Source of the DNA: Bacteroidales bacterium | Lineage (GTDB): Bacteria > Bacteroidota > Bacteroidia > Bacteroidales > TTA-H9 | NCBI GenBank assembly: GCA_028689615.1 | Contig: JAQVCV010000003.1 | Span: 1 to 64,000 of the forward strand | DNA length: 64,000 nt | Direction of reading: 5' to 3' | Part shown: in pieces, positions 62,699 to 64,000 of the stretch | Layout: each line of letters starts with the position of its first letter | How positions within the stretch are numbered: position 1 is the stretch's first letter | The notes under the pieces: model-generated | Databases searched by the model: none | Told to the model about the DNA's origin: nothing | Seen by the model: only the letters and a program-made list of their open reading frames with translations | Translations under genes and position numbers: made by a program

Positions 62699-64000
62699 AT
62701 GAACGAATCCTTATTGATACCTCTGCTTACGGCAACAGCCGCTCTATCAACGACGGTTGCAATAGCTTTGGGGTTGCTGTTGCAAAAAAATAAATCGCGC
62801 GCCGAAACCGACAAGCAGCAAATTGCCAAACTCAACAGCGAACTGGACAAAGAAACACTTTCGGCCAAAACCCTCCAAAACCAACACCACCAGCAGGTAA
62901 CCAACCTGAGTGTTTCACTGGCCACCCTAGAAGCCGAAAACAAACACCTCAACGCTCTGATTGAACACATGCGAATCGATCGCGGCAACATGCTGCAGCA
63001 ATTCGAACAACTGGCCACCACGGTCATGAACCAGCAACGAAACGCCATGACTGCCCAAAACCAGGAAACCCTGAAGCAATTGCTCGAACCCATGACCAGC
63101 CGCCTGGGCGAATTCAGCCGTCAGGTGGCCGACACCTACGAAAAAGGACTTCGCGACCAGATCGATCTTCGCGCCGAGCTCAAGAAACTCCATGAAGCCA
63201 ACCGGATGATCACCAACGAAACCCAATCGCTGGTCAACGCCCTTAAAAACGACAACGCCACGCAAGGATCGTGGGGCGAAGTGGTGTTGCAGCGCATCCT
63301 CGAAAGGAGCGGCCTCACCGAAGGCGACACCTTCGTCACCCAAAAACAGGTAACCGACGACGAAGGACAACGACGACGCCCCGACGCTGTGATCCTTTTA
63401 CCCGACAACAAACACCTGGTAATCGACGCCAAGGTATCGCTCACAGCCTGGGAAAAACTCGCTGCTTCAGCCGATGCCCCTTCCCACGCCACCTGGCTTC
63501 AACACCATACCGAATCGGTGCGCCGACACATCACCCTGCTGGCACAGCGCGACTACCCTTCGCTGCCAGGATACAACTCCCCCGATTTCGTTATCCTTTT
63601 CATGCCTGTTGAAGCAGCCTTCGGCGCTGCCCTGCAAGCCGACCCGTCACTCTTTCAACTGGCCTGGGACAAAAAAGTTGTACTCACGGGGCCGGCAACC
63701 CTGCTGGCCACACTTCGAACCGTAGCCTCGGTTTGGCGCATCGAAAACCAAAACCGCAATGTGCTGGAAATTGCCCGGCAAGGCGGATTGCTCCACGACC
63801 GCCTGATCAACTTCGCATCCGACATGGAAAAAATCGGTTCACAGATCGACCGGCTCCAATCGCTCTGGCAAAAAGCATCCGACAAACTATCGACCGGCAA
63901 AGGAAACCTGATTGCACGCGCCTCACGCCTCAAACAACTGGGAGCCACCACCCGCTCACAAAACACCATCACCAACCCCACCGACGATGACGACTCCGAA
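62699..64000 (+). CDS. rmuC: DNA recombination protein RmuC (3' end outside window)
   Basis: 434 codons without a stop, so the end lies beyond the window, probably just beyond as the family is 400-480 residues. An N-terminal membrane helix (about 6-26, IPLLTATAALSTTVAIALGLLL) precedes a long coiled coil (about 30-120) and the RmuC domain: LVNALKNDNATQGSWGEVVLQRILERSGL (about 178-206) and KHLVIDAKVSLTAWEKL. RmuC proteins limit inversions at short inverted repeats; the nuclease-like domain is intact in what is visible. The acidic tail (TDDDDSE) is at the edge. Confidence 0.95.
   Translation, partial: MNESLLIPLLTATAALSTTVAIALGLLLQKNKSRAETDKQQIAKLNSELDKETLSAKTLQNQHHQQVTNLSVSLATLEAENKHLNALIEHMRIDRGNMLQQFEQLATTVMNQQRNAMTAQNQETLKQLLEPMTSRLGEFSRQVADTYEKGLRDQIDLRAELKKLHEANRMITNETQSLVNALKNDNATQGSWGEVVLQRILERSGLTEGDTFVTQKQVTDDEGQRRRPDAVILLPDNKHLVIDAKVSLTAWEKLAASADAPSHATWLQHHTESVRRHITLLAQRDYPSLPGYNSPDFVILFMPVEAAFGAALQADPSLFQLAWDKKVVLTGPATLLATLRTVASVWRIENQNRNVLEIARQGGLLHDRLINFASDMEKIGSQIDRLQSLWQKASDKLSTGKGNLIARASRLKQLGATTRSQNTITNPTDDDDSE

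Overview
The window reads as a chromosomal segment of a member of the Bacteroidota, probably a Bacteroidales-like, largely protein-secreting anaerobe or facultative anaerobe; no species can be named from the sequence. Three things support this. Several secreted proteins end in type IX secretion system (T9SS) C-terminal sorting domains. Upstream regions repeatedly show the Bacteroidota promoter pattern TTG, 18-21 bases, TAnnTTTG, and purine-rich Shine-Dalgarno sites are largely missing. The gene families are typical of the phylum: LruC-domain lipoprotein, LytTR/LytS two-component pairs, S9 dipeptidyl peptidase, DUF6261, and ftsK next to a LolA-like gene.

Layout. 1-1.0 kb: 3' end of a repeat-rich Ig-like surface protein, followed by a 43-bp tandem array. 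1.8-4.6 kb: small poorly characterised genes (a helical protein, a secreted protein, an overlapping pair of zinc-ribbon membrane proteins, a thioredoxin-like protein without CXXC). 4.6-8.3 kb: a LytTR regulator and its beta-propeller sensor kinase. 8.5-19.2 kb: acyl-CoA ligase, LruC lipoprotein, acyltransferase, sirtuin, DPP-IV-like peptidase, GH109-like oxidoreductase and M48 protease. 19.4-25.4 kb: minus-strand housekeeping cluster ftsK, lolA-like, rarA, kdsA, methyltransferase.

25.7-34.8 kb is the most coherent functional module. It holds a Cache-PAS-CBS-DUF294 sensor protein, a phosphoesterase, an FNR-like regulator with an N-terminal Cys cluster, a DUF4212-like small symporter subunit carrying a large extra periplasmic domain, a sodium:solute symporter, a TPR protein and an outer-membrane barrel. 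It looks like a sensed and regulated uptake system for a small organic acid or similar solute. 34.9-38.8 kb: serC, a second LytTR/LytS pair and a small outer-membrane protein.

39-47.4 kb: two secreted adhesin-type proteins, tRNA-Pro, trxB, an alpha/beta hydrolase, and a YIP1-like/DUF2089 pair. 47.4-58.4 kb is an accessory region. It contains two arrays of a 41-bp repeat whose central stem differs between arrays with pairing preserved, three T9SS cargo genes with abrupt internal GC changes, one of them split by a one-base frameshift, a DUF6261 gene, 7-bp and 8-bp microsatellites, and a duplicated palindrome. 58.4-64 kb returns to ordinary genes: U32 peptidase, rRNA methyltransferase, two tRNA-Asp, a double TonB-C protein and rmuC running off the end.
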